64,000 nucleotides of DNA from Actinoplanes sp. DH11 (GCF_020873875.1 NZ_JAHWGU010000027.1:1-64000), one strand, 5' to 3'. Shown: positions 51,540-61,071, counted from the stretch's first letter. A program made the numbers and translations. Notes: generated by a model from the sequence alone, not told the origin.

Positions 51540-53291
51540 ATGCCCCGTCATCGCAGTCGTCTGGCGACCGCCCTGGCCGCCACCACCCTCGCCCTCGGAC
51601 TCGGCGGCTTCGGTGTCGCCTCGCTCGTCACCGGACCCGACGCCCACGCCGCACCGCCCGGCACCAAGGACGTCACGGCCGTCATGTTCGAGTGGTCGTT
51701 CGCCTCGATCGCCAAGGAGTGCACCAACCGGCTCGGCCCCCTCGGGTACGGGTACGTGCAGGTCTCACCCCCGCAGGAACACATCCAGGGCAGTCAGTGG
51801 TGGACGTCGTACCAGCCGGTCTCGTACAAGATCGCAAGCCGTCTGGGTGACCGGAACGCCTTCGCCTCCATGATCAATAGCTGTCACGCCGCCGGCGTGA
51901 AGGTCATCGCGGACACCGTGATCAACCACATGAGCGCGGGGTCCGGCACGGGCACCGGCGGCACCGGCTACACCAAGTACAACTACCCCGGCATCTACTC
52001 CGACCAGGACTTCCACTCCTGCCGGAGCGCGATCAACGACTACACCAACCGGTCCAACGTGCAGGACTGCGAACTCGTCAACCTCTCCGACCTGAACACC
52101 GGCAGCGACTACGTCCGCGGCAAGATCGCCGGGTACCTCAACGACCTCACGTCGATGGGTGTCGACGGGTTCCGGATCGACGCGGCCAAACACATGTCCG
52201 CCGCCGACCTCGCCGGCATCAAATCCAAGCTGAGCAACCGCAACGCGTACTGGAAGCAAGAGGTCATCTTCGGCGCCGGCGAAGCCGTCCAGCCGGGCGA
52301 GTACACCGGCACCGGCGACGTCCAGGAGTTCCGCTTCGCCCGCGACCTCAAGCGGATCTTCCTCAGTGAGAACCTCGCCTACCTGAACAATTTCGGTACG
52401 GCCTGGGGCTACCTGCCCAGCAACCAGGCCGGCGTCTTCGTCGACAACCACGACACCGAACGCGGCGGCGACACGCTCAGTTACAAGAACGGCTCCGCGT
52501 ACACCCTCGCCCAGGTCTTCACGCTGGCCTGGCCCTACGGTGCGCCGGACGTCAACTCCGGCTACGAATTCAGCAACCACGACGCCGGACCGCCGAACGG
52601 TGGCACCGTCAACGCCTGCTACAGCGACGGCTGGAAATGTCAGCACGCGTGGCGGCAGATCGGCAACATGGTCGGCTTCCGCAACGCCGTCTCCGGAACC
52701 GCCGTGACCAACTGGTGGACTAACGGCGGTGACCAGATCGCTTTCGGACGCGGCAACCGAGGCTACGTCGCCATCAACCACGAGGGCAGCACACTCACCC
52801 GCACCTTCCAGACCTCGCTGCCGGCCGGCACCTACTGCGACGTCCAGCACGGCGACCCGACCGGCGGCGGGTGCAGCGGCCCCACGTACACGGTGAACGC
52901 CGCAGGTCAGTTCACCGCCACCATCGCACCCGGTGAAGCCGTGGCCATCTACGTCGGCGCCTCCGGCAGCACACCGACCAGCTCGCCGCCGCCCTCCGCC
53001 GCCGGCGCGTCCTTCGGCGTCAACGCGACGACCACTCCCGGTCAGAACCTCTTCGTCACCGGCAACCACCCCGCCCTCGGCAACTGGACGCCGGCCGGCG
53101 CGGTACCGCTCTCCTCCGCGACCTACCCGGTCTGGACCGGCACGGTGAACCTGCCCGCCGGGACAGCGTTCCAGTACAAGTACCTCCGCAAGAACGCCGA
53201 CGGCAGCGTCACCTGGGAATCCGGCACCAACCGCACCGCAACGGTCCCGGCCAGCGGGCGAGTCACTCTGAGCGACACCTGGCGCAACTGA
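51540..53291 (+). CDS. secreted alpha-amylase (GH13) with C-terminal starch-binding CBM20
   Basis: 583 residues; AGGAG five bases before the ATG fixes the start. Signal peptide to about residue 33 (AATTLALGLGGFGVASLV, cleavage near AHA). The GH13 barrel shows VKVIADTVINHMS, GVDGFRIDAAKHM (Asp nucleophile), EVIFGAGEAV (Glu acid/base) and FVDNHDTERGG (second Asp). After the barrel's C domain a TPTSSPPPSAAG linker leads to a ~90-residue CBM20 (FVTGNHPALGNWTPAGAVPL, FQYKYLRKNADGSVTWESGTNR). It hydrolyses extracellular starch. Followed by a strong hairpin terminator. Confidence 0.94.
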   Translation: MPRHRSRLATALAATTLALGLGGFGVASLVTGPDAHAAPPGTKDVTAVMFEWSFASIAKECTNRLGPLGYGYVQVSPPQEHIQGSQWWTSYQPVSYKIASRLGDRNAFASMINSCHAAGVKVIADTVINHMSAGSGTGTGGTGYTKYNYPGIYSDQDFHSCRSAINDYTNRSNVQDCELVNLSDLNTGSDYVRGKIAGYLNDLTSMGVDGFRIDAAKHMSAADLAGIKSKLSNRNAYWKQEVIFGAGEAVQPGEYTGTGDVQEFRFARDLKRIFLSENLAYLNNFGTAWGYLPSNQAGVFVDNHDTERGGDTLSYKNGSAYTLAQVFTLAWPYGAPDVNSGYEFSNHDAGPPNGGTVNACYSDGWKCQHAWRQIGNMVGFRNAVSGTAVTNWWTNGGDQIAFGRGNRGYVAINHEGSTLTRTFQTSLPAGTYCDVQHGDPTGGGCSGPTYTVNAAGQFTATIAPGEAVAIYVGASGSTPTSSPPPSAAGASFGVNATTTPGQNLFVTGNHPALGNWTPAGAVPLSSATYPVWTGTVNLPAGTAFQYKYLRKNADGSVTWESGTNRTATVPASGRVTLSDTWRN

Positions 53292-53400
53292 CCCATCCCG
53301 TACGCGCCACCGATCGTTCCCGGTCCCGTCCTCGTCCCGGTCCCGTCCCGCCTGCGTCCGTCCGTCTGCGTCCGTCCCGTTTGCGTCCGTCCCGTCCGCG

Positions 53401-53444
53401 TCCCGTCCGCCCGAGCTGGGTTCGTCCAGCTCGGGCGGGCGGGA
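53401..53444 (+). terminator. terminator after alpha-amylase
   Basis: A 19-bp stem with one wobble pair (core CCCGAGCTGG with CCAGCTCGGG) and loop GTTCGT, 110 bp after the stop, preceded by CGTCCCGTCCG-type short repeats. Confidence 0.75.
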
Positions 53445-53509
53445 CGCTTCGCTGGCCGGCCCGTCCACCGGGCGCGGTCTGCGCCGGCCTGCCCCTCATG
53501 ACCATCCGA

Positions 53510-53912
53510 AGCAGTCCCACCAGCCATGGATGACAGCCACCCCGACCCAGCTGTCATCCACGGCTGCTCCCGAGCACTCATGACAGCCGTGGATGACAGC
53601 CAGCCCGTCAGCTGTCACTCAGGGCTGCTCCAGAGCGGATTCAACAGCCGGGAGCGACAGCCAGCCCACCGGCTGTCGGCCACGGCTGCCCCCGAGCACT
53701 CCTGACAGCCGTGGGTGACAGCCAGCCCGAGCCAGCTGTCGCCCACGGCTGCCTCCGAGTACGCCCAACAACCATGGATGACAGCCACGCCGACCCAGCT
53801 GTCACCCACGGCTGCTCCCAAGCACTCCCAACAGCCGTGAGCGACAGCCAGCCCACCAGCTGTCAGCCACGGCTGCTCGAAAGCGGGTCCAACAGCCATG
53901 AGTGACAGCCGA
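53510..53912. repeat. palindrome array B (six ~53-bp imperfect palindromes plus a partial unit)
   Basis: Units span about 53549-53601, 53610-53662, 53670-53722, 53734-53786, 53798-53850 and 53859-53910, with half a unit before them. Each runs from AGCTGTCACCCACGGCTGC to CAGCCGTGGGTGACAGCC-like arms with an opposing CCGAGCACT centre, spaced 7-11 bp. The outer arms match array A, 41 kb away. The array lies between the amylase terminator and the next plus-strand gene. Confidence 0.88.
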
Positions 53913-54039
53913 CCGTCGCGGGGCCTGCTCGGCGGAGGCCGGACGTGGGGGCCTCTGCCTGCTGTGTTCAGCCGGCCCGGTTCGGGGGCCGTGTGTTCTT
54001 GTCGCGGCGCAGCTGGGGCGCTACGGATACTGTGCACGC

Positions 54040-55389
54040 ATGCTGTTTCCGGCCTCGCTCGTTGCCGCACTGGGAGCCGCGCTGCTGAGTGCCGCACCTA
54101 TCAGCGTCGCACCTGCGGGCGCCGCACCTATAGACGCCGCACCTGCGCAAGCCGCACCTATAGACGCCGCACCTGCGCAAGCCGCACCTGTGGGGGCCGC
54201 ACCCGTAAGGGCCGCGCCTGGACACGCCGCAGCGGTGAGCGTCACGCCTGGGGGCGCCGCATTTGTGGGCGGCGGGCCGGTGCGCGTCGCGTCTGTGAAC
54301 GCCGGGTCGGTTGGCGGCGCGCCTGTGGGGGCTGCGTCCGTGCGGGCTGTTCGGCTGGTGGGGGCGGCGGCGACCGTGTGCCGGATTCGGGATGGTCGGC
54401 TTACCGAGATTTCTGGGCTGCTTGCTGACGGTGACGGATATGTTGTGGTCAACGATGGGGCGGACGACCCGGACGGACGGCGGATCTTCTTCTTGGATCG
54501 GCGGTGCAAAGTGGTGCGTACCGTTGCCTATCCGTCCCGGCCGCGCGACACCGAGGATCTGGCTCGGGGGGCGGACGGCACGATCTGGGTTGGCGACATC
54601 GGTGACAACGGTGGCAGCCGGGAGACGATCGCGTTGTGGCGGCTTGCGCCTGGTGCTCGGAAGCCGACGCTGTTCCGGGTTTCCTATCCGGACGGCGCGC
54701 GGGATGCGGAGGCGCTGGTCGTCTCGGGCGACGGTACGCCTGTGGTGATCACCAAGGATCCGGTGACGGCCGGGATCTACGTGCCGGCCGGTGAACTGCG
54801 GGCCGGACGGACCACGCCGCTGCGGCGGGCCGGTGACGTGGCGGTTCCGGTGACCGGCACCAGTAATCCGTTCGGATTCGCCGGGCGGCTGGTCATCACC
54901 GGGGCGGCGGTCAGTTCCGACGGGGGGCGGGTGGTGCTCCGATCGTACGCCGATGCCTTCGAATTCGACGTCGCCCAGGGTGACGTGGTGGCCGCCCTGA
55001 CCGAGGGCAGTGCCCGGACGGTGGCCCTGCCCGACGAGCCGCAGGGCGAGTCCATCGCCTATCAGCCGGACGGATCCGCGCTGCTCACCGTGTCCGAGGG
55101 GGCGGGGGCCGCGCTGCTGCGTTACCCGTTGGCTGCCCCGGCCGCGCCCGAGCAACCGAAGGAGACCCCGGAACCACGCGCAACCACGGAACCACTCGCG
55201 CCCACGGAGGCGCCGGCGGCCGAGGAAGGGACGACGCCCAAGGAGGCGTCCGAGGAACCGCCCGCCGCCGTGACCGTCGCCGGCCGGTCCGGGTTGCCGC
55301 TCGGGGGTCTCGCCGCCGCCGGGCTCATGATCATCGCTGGTGCGGCGCTCGGGCTGGTGATCGTTCGGCGCCGCCGCCGGACCTCGTGA
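54040..55389 (+). CDS. cell-surface anchored beta-propeller-like protein with Ala/Pro repeat spacer
   Basis: 449 residues from MLFPASLVAALGAALL; reading continues upstream but without homology or ribosome-binding site. A signal peptide is followed by ~80 residues of APIDAAPAQAAP-type repeats from a 30-bp DNA duplication (54115-54190), a propeller-like domain (about 105-370; ISGLLADGDGYVVVNDG, DTEDLARGADGTIWVGDIGDN, ESIAYQPDGSALLTVSEG), a Pro/Glu/Thr stalk, and a C-terminal helix (GGLAAAGLMIIAGAALGLVIV) ending RRRRRTS that anchors it in the membrane. Function unknown. Its last 42 bases are triplicated downstream. Confidence 0.7.
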   Translation: MLFPASLVAALGAALLSAAPISVAPAGAAPIDAAPAQAAPIDAAPAQAAPVGAAPVRAAPGHAAAVSVTPGGAAFVGGGPVRVASVNAGSVGGAPVGAASVRAVRLVGAAATVCRIRDGRLTEISGLLADGDGYVVVNDGADDPDGRRIFFLDRRCKVVRTVAYPSRPRDTEDLARGADGTIWVGDIGDNGGSRETIALWRLAPGARKPTLFRVSYPDGARDAEALVVSGDGTPVVITKDPVTAGIYVPAGELRAGRTTPLRRAGDVAVPVTGTSNPFGFAGRLVITGAAVSSDGGRVVLRSYADAFEFDVAQGDVVAALTEGSARTVALPDEPQGESIAYQPDGSALLTVSEGAGAALLRYPLAAPAAPEQPKETPEPRATTEPLAPTEAPAAEEGTTPKEASEEPPAAVTVAGRSGLPLGGLAAAGLMIIAGAALGLVIVRRRRRTS

Positions 55390-55477
55390 GCTCGGGCTGG
55401 TGATCGTTCGGCGCCGCCGTCGGACCTCGTGAGCTCGGGCTGGTGATCGTTCGGCGCCGCCGTCGGACCTCGTGAGC
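55348..55477. repeat. 43-bp triplication covering the gene's 3' end
   Basis: CTCGGGCTGGTGATCGTTCG plus GCGCCGCCG-CGGACCTCGTGAG occurs at 55348, 55391 and 55434. The first copy encodes the C-terminal residues and stop codon of the preceding gene; the other two lie beyond the stop. Confidence 0.92.
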
Positions 55478-55522
55478 TCGAATCAGCGTTCGCGGGTGCG
55501 GGACGGACCTCGTGCGCGCGGG

Positions 55523-55987
55523 TCAGGACTCCTGGATGTGGATGTCGTCGACCTTGACGTCGACGTTGCTGACATGCAGGCCGTAGTTTTCCACTGCTTC
55601 GATCACCCGGGTACGCACCTCGGCCGTGATCGCCGACGCTACCTCGCCGGCGGCCAGCACCAGGACCACGGTGATGTCCACGTCCATGCCGTCGACCCTC
55701 GCCGACACGCCGCGGGTGGCGTCGCCGACCTTGTCCAGGCCGATCTTGTCGAGTACCGCGTTGAAGAAGCGTGCCACGTCGCCGCCGAGTTCGGCCACAC
55801 CCGGCACCGAGCGTGCGGCCGCCGCGGCGAGCTTCTCGACCACTTCGCGCTCGAAATGGGTACGCCCGCGGTGCGCCGCCACCTCCACGACCTCGGCGCC
55901 ACCGTGCTGCGGCGGCACGGCCGGAACGACCGCAGGCAGAAAGATCTCCTGCGTCTGGTCCGCGCGGAATTCGCCGTCGTCGTTCAT
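55523..55987 (-). CDS. Asp23/Gls24-family envelope stress response protein
   Basis: 154 residues from MNDDGEFRAD, with GAGG six bases upstream. The Asp23 domain (about 35-150) contains HFEREVVEKLAAAAARSVPGVAEL, GVSARVDGMDVDITVVLVLAAGEVASAITAEVRTRVIEAVENYGLHVSNVDVKV. The family associates with the cell envelope and responds to stress. Stands alone; the preceding minus-strand gene is the Ser/Thr kinase, 254 bp away. Confidence 0.82.
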   Translation of the reverse strand: MNDDGEFRADQTQEIFLPAVVPAVPPQHGGAEVVEVAAHRGRTHFEREVVEKLAAAAARSVPGVAELGGDVARFFNAVLDKIGLDKVGDATRGVSARVDGMDVDITVVLVLAAGEVASAITAEVRTRVIEAVENYGLHVSNVDVKVDDIHIQES

Positions 55988-56089
55988 CTGCGTCCTCACC
56001 CTGTCCCCTTGCCGAGCAGCGAGAGCCTACTGGATCATGCGCGCCGGACCGCGGGTCCGGGCACTGTGGATGCGGTTCGCGCTGCCGAG

Positions 56090-56240
56090 TCCGGTCGCCG
56101 CAGGTCAGGAACGGGTCGGGGGCGCCGGATTCCGCAGGTCACGGGCAGGTTTGAAGCGCCGGGTCCGGCAGGACACGGGCAGGTCGGAGGCGCCGGGTCC
56201 GGCAGGTCAGGGGCGGGTCGGAGGCGCGGGGTTCCGCGGG
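56090..56240. repeat. 37-bp degenerate tandem repeat
   Basis: About four units of GGCGCCGGGTCCGGCAGGTCA-GGGCAGGTCGGA, bordering the stop codon of the kinase gene at 56241. Confidence 0.75.
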
Positions 56241-58151
56241 TCAGGAGCGGGTCGTGGCGGCGGACGGGACGCCGGATTCGCAGGTCACCGTCATCGTCAG
56301 TCGGGAGCTGCCGCGCTTGTAGGTCACCGCGGTACGCGACGCCGGACCCGGGTCGGCCGACTCCACCTTGTAGGGCTTCGTCGCCGTCCACGCCAGGATC
56401 TCCGCGGTCCCCGGGGCCGAGCACGTCGCGTCGACCACGCCCCCGTCCGATGTGAGCGTGCGCCGGACGAGCCGGGGCGCCGTAGTCGCCGGGGCGGTCC
56501 CGGCCGGGGTGGTCGTCACGCTGCGGCTCGGGGCGGCGGTGCCGGTCGCCGTGGGTTCGGTCGCCGCGGGACCGGTCGTTGCCGGGCCGGGCGTCGCCGA
56601 TCCGGAAGCCGGGGCGCTGGAGGCCGCAGCACCCGTCGAGCCGCTTACGCGCCCCGGCGTGTCGATGACCTGCGCCGGCAGCCCCGGATCGGCCGGGGCG
56701 ACCCGGCCGGAGGGTTCTGCCGACGCCTGCGCGGGCCCACGGCTGAGCACCGGACCGGAACTGTCGGCGGGGCCAACACCCTCCGCCGGAGCCGCGCTGA
56801 TCGGGTCTTGCTGATCAGGATCGGTCACCAGCAACCAGCCTCCGAGGCCGGCGGCCAGCAGCACGCCCGCGCCGGCCAGCCAGCGACGCACCGATCCGGC
56901 TCGCACCGGTCTGCCGGGCGCGGGAGAAGGCGGATCCGCCACCGGCTCGCCGGGCGAGGAAGGGGCCAGAGCCGCCACCGGCTCGCCGCCGAGGTCGGCG
57001 TGCACTCCGAGGCCGGGCGCTTCACCCACCCCGCGCTCCCCCGCGGCGTCGGAAGCCGGCAGCGCGGAGTCGGAAGCCGGCAGCGCCGCGGCACCGGGGA
57101 CCGGCAACGCAGCCGCACCCGAGGCAGGCAACGCAGCGGCGCCGGAAACCGGGAGCGCGGCGGGTGGGGCCCCGGACCGGAGCTCGCCCGCAGGGACGCG
57201 CTGGGTGCGTTGCAGGGAGCGGACCAGCACGGTCGGTTCAGCGCCCGCGGCGGCGCCGGCCCGGGACGGGAGCAGATCGTCGGTCACCACGCGCAGGCCG
57301 GCGCCCCGGGCCAGCACCGCGGCGACCTCGCGGGCGGTGGGCCGGGCTGCCGGGTCCTTCGCCAGGCAGCGGTCGCAGAGGCCGGCGACGTAGTCGGAGA
57401 TCCCCGGCAGGGGTGGCAGCGGCGCGGGCGGCAGGTAGAGGTGCGCGTCGAACATCTGCCGGGTGTCCTCGCTGGTCCACGGTGAACGGCCGGTGAGCAT
57501 GCGGTACAGCACGACGCCCAGCGCGTACACGTCGGAGGCCGGCACGACCGCGTCCCCGACCAGGCGTTCCGGTGCCAGGTAGGCCGGCGTGCCCAGCACC
57601 TCCGTCTCCAGGCCGGTGCCGCCGGGCGCCACCGCCGCGGCGATGCCGAAGTCGACCACTTTCGCGCCCGTGTCGGCCAGCATCACGTTGCCCGGCTTGA
57701 TGTCGCGATGCACCAGGCCCTCGTCGTGTGCGGCGGTCAGGGCGGCGGCCACCTCCGCGCCCACCCGCAGCGCGAACTCCGGTGCCATCGGCCCGGCGGC
57801 GAGCCGCCGGGCGAGCGTCCCACCGGGCACCAGTTCCATCACGACGTACGGCACGGTACGCCCACCGGCCGCCACCTCGCCGTAGTCGTGCACCTGGGCG
57901 ATGTTCGGGTGCGACAGTGTCGCGGCGGCACGCGCCTCCTGCCGGATCCGGTCGCGGGCCCGGTCGTCGCCGGCCTGTTCGGACGCCAGCATCTTCACCG
58001 CGACGGTCCGGCCCAGCACATGGTCGTGGGCTTTCCAGACCACCGCCATGCCGCCCGCACCGACCGGCATCAGGAGCCGGTAGCGGCCGCCGAGCAGGAG
58101 GCCGGCGTGCGCCCTCTCGTAGTCGCCGCCGGCGATGGGCTGTCCGTTCAT
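56241..58151 (-). CDS. membrane Ser/Thr protein kinase (PknB-like)
   Basis: About 636 residues from MNGQPIAGGDYERA; GGGAGG nine bases upstream supports this ATG over one three codons earlier that sits directly on the motif. The kinase domain (15-275) holds GAGGMAVVWKA (P-loop), VAVKML (Lys), HRDIKPGNVML (catalytic Asp), VDFGIA and GTPAYLAPERL. A linker with ALPVSGAAALPASG repeats (~320-365) follows. One helix (RRWLAGAGVLLAAGLGGWLLV, ~435) separates it from a Ser/Thr/Pro-rich stalk and a small C-terminal extracellular domain with two Cys (DATCSAPGT, VTCESG). It should phosphorylate cytoplasmic proteins in response to an external cue; no PASTA repeats. Confidence 0.9.
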   Translation of the reverse strand: MNGQPIAGGDYERAHAGLLLGGRYRLLMPVGAGGMAVVWKAHDHVLGRTVAVKMLASEQAGDDRARDRIRQEARAAATLSHPNIAQVHDYGEVAAGGRTVPYVVMELVPGGTLARRLAAGPMAPEFALRVGAEVAAALTAAHDEGLVHRDIKPGNVMLADTGAKVVDFGIAAAVAPGGTGLETEVLGTPAYLAPERLVGDAVVPASDVYALGVVLYRMLTGRSPWTSEDTRQMFDAHLYLPPAPLPPLPGISDYVAGLCDRCLAKDPAARPTAREVAAVLARGAGLRVVTDDLLPSRAGAAAGAEPTVLVRSLQRTQRVPAGELRSGAPPAALPVSGAAALPASGAAALPVPGAAALPASDSALPASDAAGERGVGEAPGLGVHADLGGEPVAALAPSSPGEPVADPPSPAPGRPVRAGSVRRWLAGAGVLLAAGLGGWLLVTDPDQQDPISAAPAEGVGPADSSGPVLSRGPAQASAEPSGRVAPADPGLPAQVIDTPGRVSGSTGAAASSAPASGSATPGPATTGPAATEPTATGTAAPSRSVTTTPAGTAPATTAPRLVRRTLTSDGGVVDATCSAPGTAEILAWTATKPYKVESADPGPASRTAVTYKRGSSRLTMTVTCESGVPSAATTRS

Positions 58152-58229
58152 TCCGGCCATCCTCCCGGCAACGCCATCGATCCGCATCCCCGTGATCCAA
58201 CTCGCCCGGTTTTCGGCGAGACTGACCGG

Positions 58230-59360
58230 ATGACTGCGCTCGTCTTCCTCGTCGCGATGTGCCTGCGTCCGGCGATCACCACGGTCGGGCCGCTGCTGCC
58301 GCAGATCAGCGCCGACGAGCGGCTCGGGGAGACCGCGCAGGGGCTGCTCGGCGCCTTGCCGTTGCTGGCGTTCGCGGCCGTGTCACCGCAGGTGCATCGG
58401 CTGGCCCGGCGGCTCGGGACGGACCGGGCGGTGCTGGTGGCACTGGTGGTGCTGGCCGCCGGTGGGGTGCTCCGCTCGTACACCGGGATCGTGGGTCTCT
58501 GGGCCGGAACCGTCGTGATCGGGTGTGCCATCGCGGTCGGCAACGTCCTGGCGCCGGTGATCGTCAAACGGGACTACGCGGCGAACGTCTCGCGGGCCAC
58601 CGGTGTCTACACGGCGTGCATGACGCTGGCCGCCGGCACCGCCTCCGCGCTGGCCGTGCCGATCGCCGGCCTGGCCGACTGGCGGCTCGCCCTCAGCGTC
58701 TGGTCGGTGCTGGCCCTGCTCGTGGCGACGGCCTGGCTGCCCCGGAGCCAGGTCACCCCGCAACCCCTGGCGGCACCGGCACCCGGGACGAGGGTCCAGG
58801 TCAGCGTCTGGCGGCAGCCGTACGCCTGGGTGCTCACCGCTTTCATGGGTCTTCAGTCGACCACCTTCTACGTCCTCGTCACCTGGCTGCCGACCATCGA
58901 GATCGACGCCGGCGTCTCCGACCGTGCCGCCGGCCTGCACCTCTTCCTCTTCCAGGCGCTGGGCATCGTCGGCGGGCTCGCCATCCCGTCGCTGCTGCGC
59001 GACCCGCGGCACCGCAGCACCGGCGCGGTCGTCGCCAGCCTGCCGGTGCTCGTCGCCGTCGTCGGCCTGCTCGCCGCGCCCGGTCTCGCCGTTCTCTGGG
59101 CGATCGTCGGCGGGCTCGGGCAGGGCGCCGCCCTGGTGGCCGCGCTCACCCTGGTCAGCATGGGCGGGCGCGACCACGCGGAGACAACCCGGCTGTCCGG
59201 GATGGCCTCGCTGGGCTACCTGCTCGCCGCGTGCGGGCCGTTCCTGACCGGGGTGCTGGCCGAGCGAACCGGCGGCTGGACCGCGTCACTTGTCCTGGCC
59301 GCCGGGTTCGCCCTGGTCCAGACCGTCGCCGGAGCGGTCGCCGGCCGGGGGCGCCGCTGA
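58230..59360 (+). CDS. MFS transporter, CynX/NimT-like
   Basis: 376 residues. The start is ATG 58230; longer reading is antisense of the kinase. About ten to twelve helices; CLRPAITTVGPLLPQI near the N-terminus and RATGVYTACMTLAAGTASALAVPIA are characteristic of the CynX (cyanate) / NimT group. The N-terminus is a little short, as the first helix begins immediately. Substrate unknown. Divergent from the kinase gene, 78 bp between starts. Confidence 0.85.
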   Translation: MTALVFLVAMCLRPAITTVGPLLPQISADERLGETAQGLLGALPLLAFAAVSPQVHRLARRLGTDRAVLVALVVLAAGGVLRSYTGIVGLWAGTVVIGCAIAVGNVLAPVIVKRDYAANVSRATGVYTACMTLAAGTASALAVPIAGLADWRLALSVWSVLALLVATAWLPRSQVTPQPLAAPAPGTRVQVSVWRQPYAWVLTAFMGLQSTTFYVLVTWLPTIEIDAGVSDRAAGLHLFLFQALGIVGGLAIPSLLRDPRHRSTGAVVASLPVLVAVVGLLAAPGLAVLWAIVGGLGQGAALVAALTLVSMGGRDHAETTRLSGMASLGYLLAACGPFLTGVLAERTGGWTASLVLAAGFALVQTVAGAVAGRGRR

Positions 59361-59392
59361 GCGGTCCGGTTGCCGCGCACGGGCGCCGCTGC

Positions 59393-60034
59393 TCAGGCGG
59401 GCGCCGCCGCCGGGTTGTCGAAGCTGTCGAGCAAGGCCCGGACCGACGGTGCGTCCGTGTTCGCCCCGAAGATCGGGGTGCCGGGCTCCATGCGTACACC
59501 CTCGGACAGGGACCCGGCCCGCACCGCGTCGAACCCGAACGCCTCCACCAAGGCCGCGGCAGCGGCGAGGCCGGCCGGGTCGTCGCCCGCGATCGCGATG
59601 GCCTTGCGCCCCGGCGCCCCCGCCGGACGGCCCTCCGCCTCGAGATCGTGATAGCCCATGTGGTTGAAACCCTTCACCACGTGCGACTCCGGCAGGAACG
59701 CCTGCACGAGCTTGCTGGAGTTGCCCAGGTCGTCACGGACGCCGTCGACCTCCCACCAGTAGTTCATCGCGTCGATCACCACTTTGCCGCGCAACGCCTC
59801 CACCGGAAGCGACGGGTACTTGCCGAGCGGCAACGCGAGGATCACCACGTCCGCCCGGCGGGCCGCCTCCTCGGCGGTCACCGCCACCACCCCCGGGGTG
59901 AGCACCTCCACGATCAGCCTGATCTTCGCCGGGTCGCCGGAGCCCGCCACCAGCACGTCGTATCCGGCGGCGACACCGAGCCGCCCGAGAACCGTGCCCA
60001 GCTTGCCCGCACCCAGAATGCCGATCGTCGTCAT
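59393..60034 (-). CDS. F420-dependent NADP reductase-family protein (Rossmann)
   Basis: 213 residues, ATG overlapping the preceding stop (TGATG). TIGILGAGKLGTVLGRLGVAAGYDVLVAGS is the dinucleotide-binding start and ADVVILALPLGKYPSLP, VVIDAMNYWWEVDG, HVVKGFNHMGYHDLE follow as in NADPH:F420 oxidoreductase-like proteins. Its pairing with a luciferase-like (possibly F420-dependent) oxidoreductase supports a shared cofactor, but F420 use is not proven by sequence. Confidence 0.82.
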   Translation of the reverse strand: MTTIGILGAGKLGTVLGRLGVAAGYDVLVAGSGDPAKIRLIVEVLTPGVVAVTAEEAARRADVVILALPLGKYPSLPVEALRGKVVIDAMNYWWEVDGVRDDLGNSSKLVQAFLPESHVVKGFNHMGYHDLEAEGRPAGAPGRKAIAIAGDDPAGLAAAAALVEAFGFDAVRAGSLSEGVRMEPGTPIFGANTDAPSVRALLDSFDNPAAAPA

Positions 60035-61053
60035 CACGCCACCATGTCCCGCACCAGCGGCGCGACCTTCGCGCCGAACAGCTCCACCGCGCGCATCCGG
60101 GCGCTGACCGGCTGGGCGCCCACCGTGTAGATCAAGTCGAACCGTCCCACGCCGAGCGCCTGGATCGCTCGCGCGATCTTGCGGGCGACGGTATCCGGTG
60201 AGCCGACGTACAGCGAACCGTGCGCCACCTCGGCGTCGAACTCGGCCCGGCGCAACGGCGGCCAGCCGCGCAGCGCGCCGATCCGGTCCCGCTGCACCTT
60301 GTAGTGCGGGTAGAACAACTCCTTGGCCTGCTCATCGGTGTCCGCGACGAAACCCGGCGAGTGCATGCCGACCGGGTGGGCCACCGTGCCGAGCTGCTCC
60401 GCCGCCCGCCGGTACAGGTCGATGTAGGGCGCGAACCGCTCCGGCTGCCCGCCGATGATCGCCAGCATCAGCGGGAGGCCGTGCTGCGCGGTGCGGACCA
60501 CCGACTGCGGTGAACCGCCGACACCCACCCACGTCGTCAGCCGGCCCGACTCGGTCTTCGGGAACACGTCGGCGTCGGTGAGCGCCGGCCGGGTGCTGCC
60601 GGACCACGTCACCGGTTTCTCGTCGAGCAGCTTCACGAACAGGTCGAGCTTCTCCTCGAACAGCACGTCGTAGTCACTCATGTCGTACCCGAACAGCGGG
60701 AACGACTCGGTGAACGAACCCCGGCCCAGGATCACCTCGGCGCGGCCCTGGGAGATCGCGTCGACGGTGGCGAAGCGCTGGAAGACGCGTACCGGGTCGT
60801 CGGAGCTCAGCACCGTCACGCCGGAGGCCAGGGCGATGCGCTCGGTCCGGGCGGCGATGCCGGCGAGGACGGTTTCCGGGGTGGAGATGGAGTACTCCGG
60901 GCGATGGTGCTCGCCCAGGGCGATCGCGTCCACGCCCAGCTGGTCGGCGAGGACGGCCTCGTCGATTACGTGGCGGATGGCGGCGGCGTGCGTGGTGAGC
61001 ACCCCGGAGTCGTCCAAGGGGACGTCGCCGAAGGTGTCCAGGCCGAGGATCAT
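60034..61053 (-). CDS. LLM-class flavin/F420-dependent oxidoreductase
   Basis: 339 residues from MILGLDTFGDVPLDDSG, with GGGAG upstream; a ten-codon extension is unlikely. TIM-barrel signatures: LADQLGVDAIALGEHHRPEYSIS, PETVLAGIAARTERIALASGVTVLSSDDPVRVFQRFATVDAISQGRAEVILGRGSF, WVGVGGSPQSVVRTAQHGLPLMLA. The group oxidises diverse organics with FMN or F420. Coupled by TGATG to the Rossmann reductase, which would recycle its cofactor (inference). Two TGACGTGTCA-like repeats lie just upstream. Confidence 0.88.
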   Translation of the reverse strand: MILGLDTFGDVPLDDSGVLTTHAAAIRHVIDEAVLADQLGVDAIALGEHHRPEYSISTPETVLAGIAARTERIALASGVTVLSSDDPVRVFQRFATVDAISQGRAEVILGRGSFTESFPLFGYDMSDYDVLFEEKLDLFVKLLDEKPVTWSGSTRPALTDADVFPKTESGRLTTWVGVGGSPQSVVRTAQHGLPLMLAIIGGQPERFAPYIDLYRRAAEQLGTVAHPVGMHSPGFVADTDEQAKELFYPHYKVQRDRIGALRGWPPLRRAEFDAEVAHGSLYVGSPDTVARKIARAIQALGVGRFDLIYTVGAQPVSARMRAVELFGAKVAPLVRDMVA

Positions 61054-61071
61054 GGCTGCTCCCGGGTGTTG

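Noticed and set aside
53902..54039. N-terminal extension of the surface propeller gene
   Set aside because: It runs through the last palindrome of array B and has no ribosome-binding site; the signal peptide begins at the ATG 54040.
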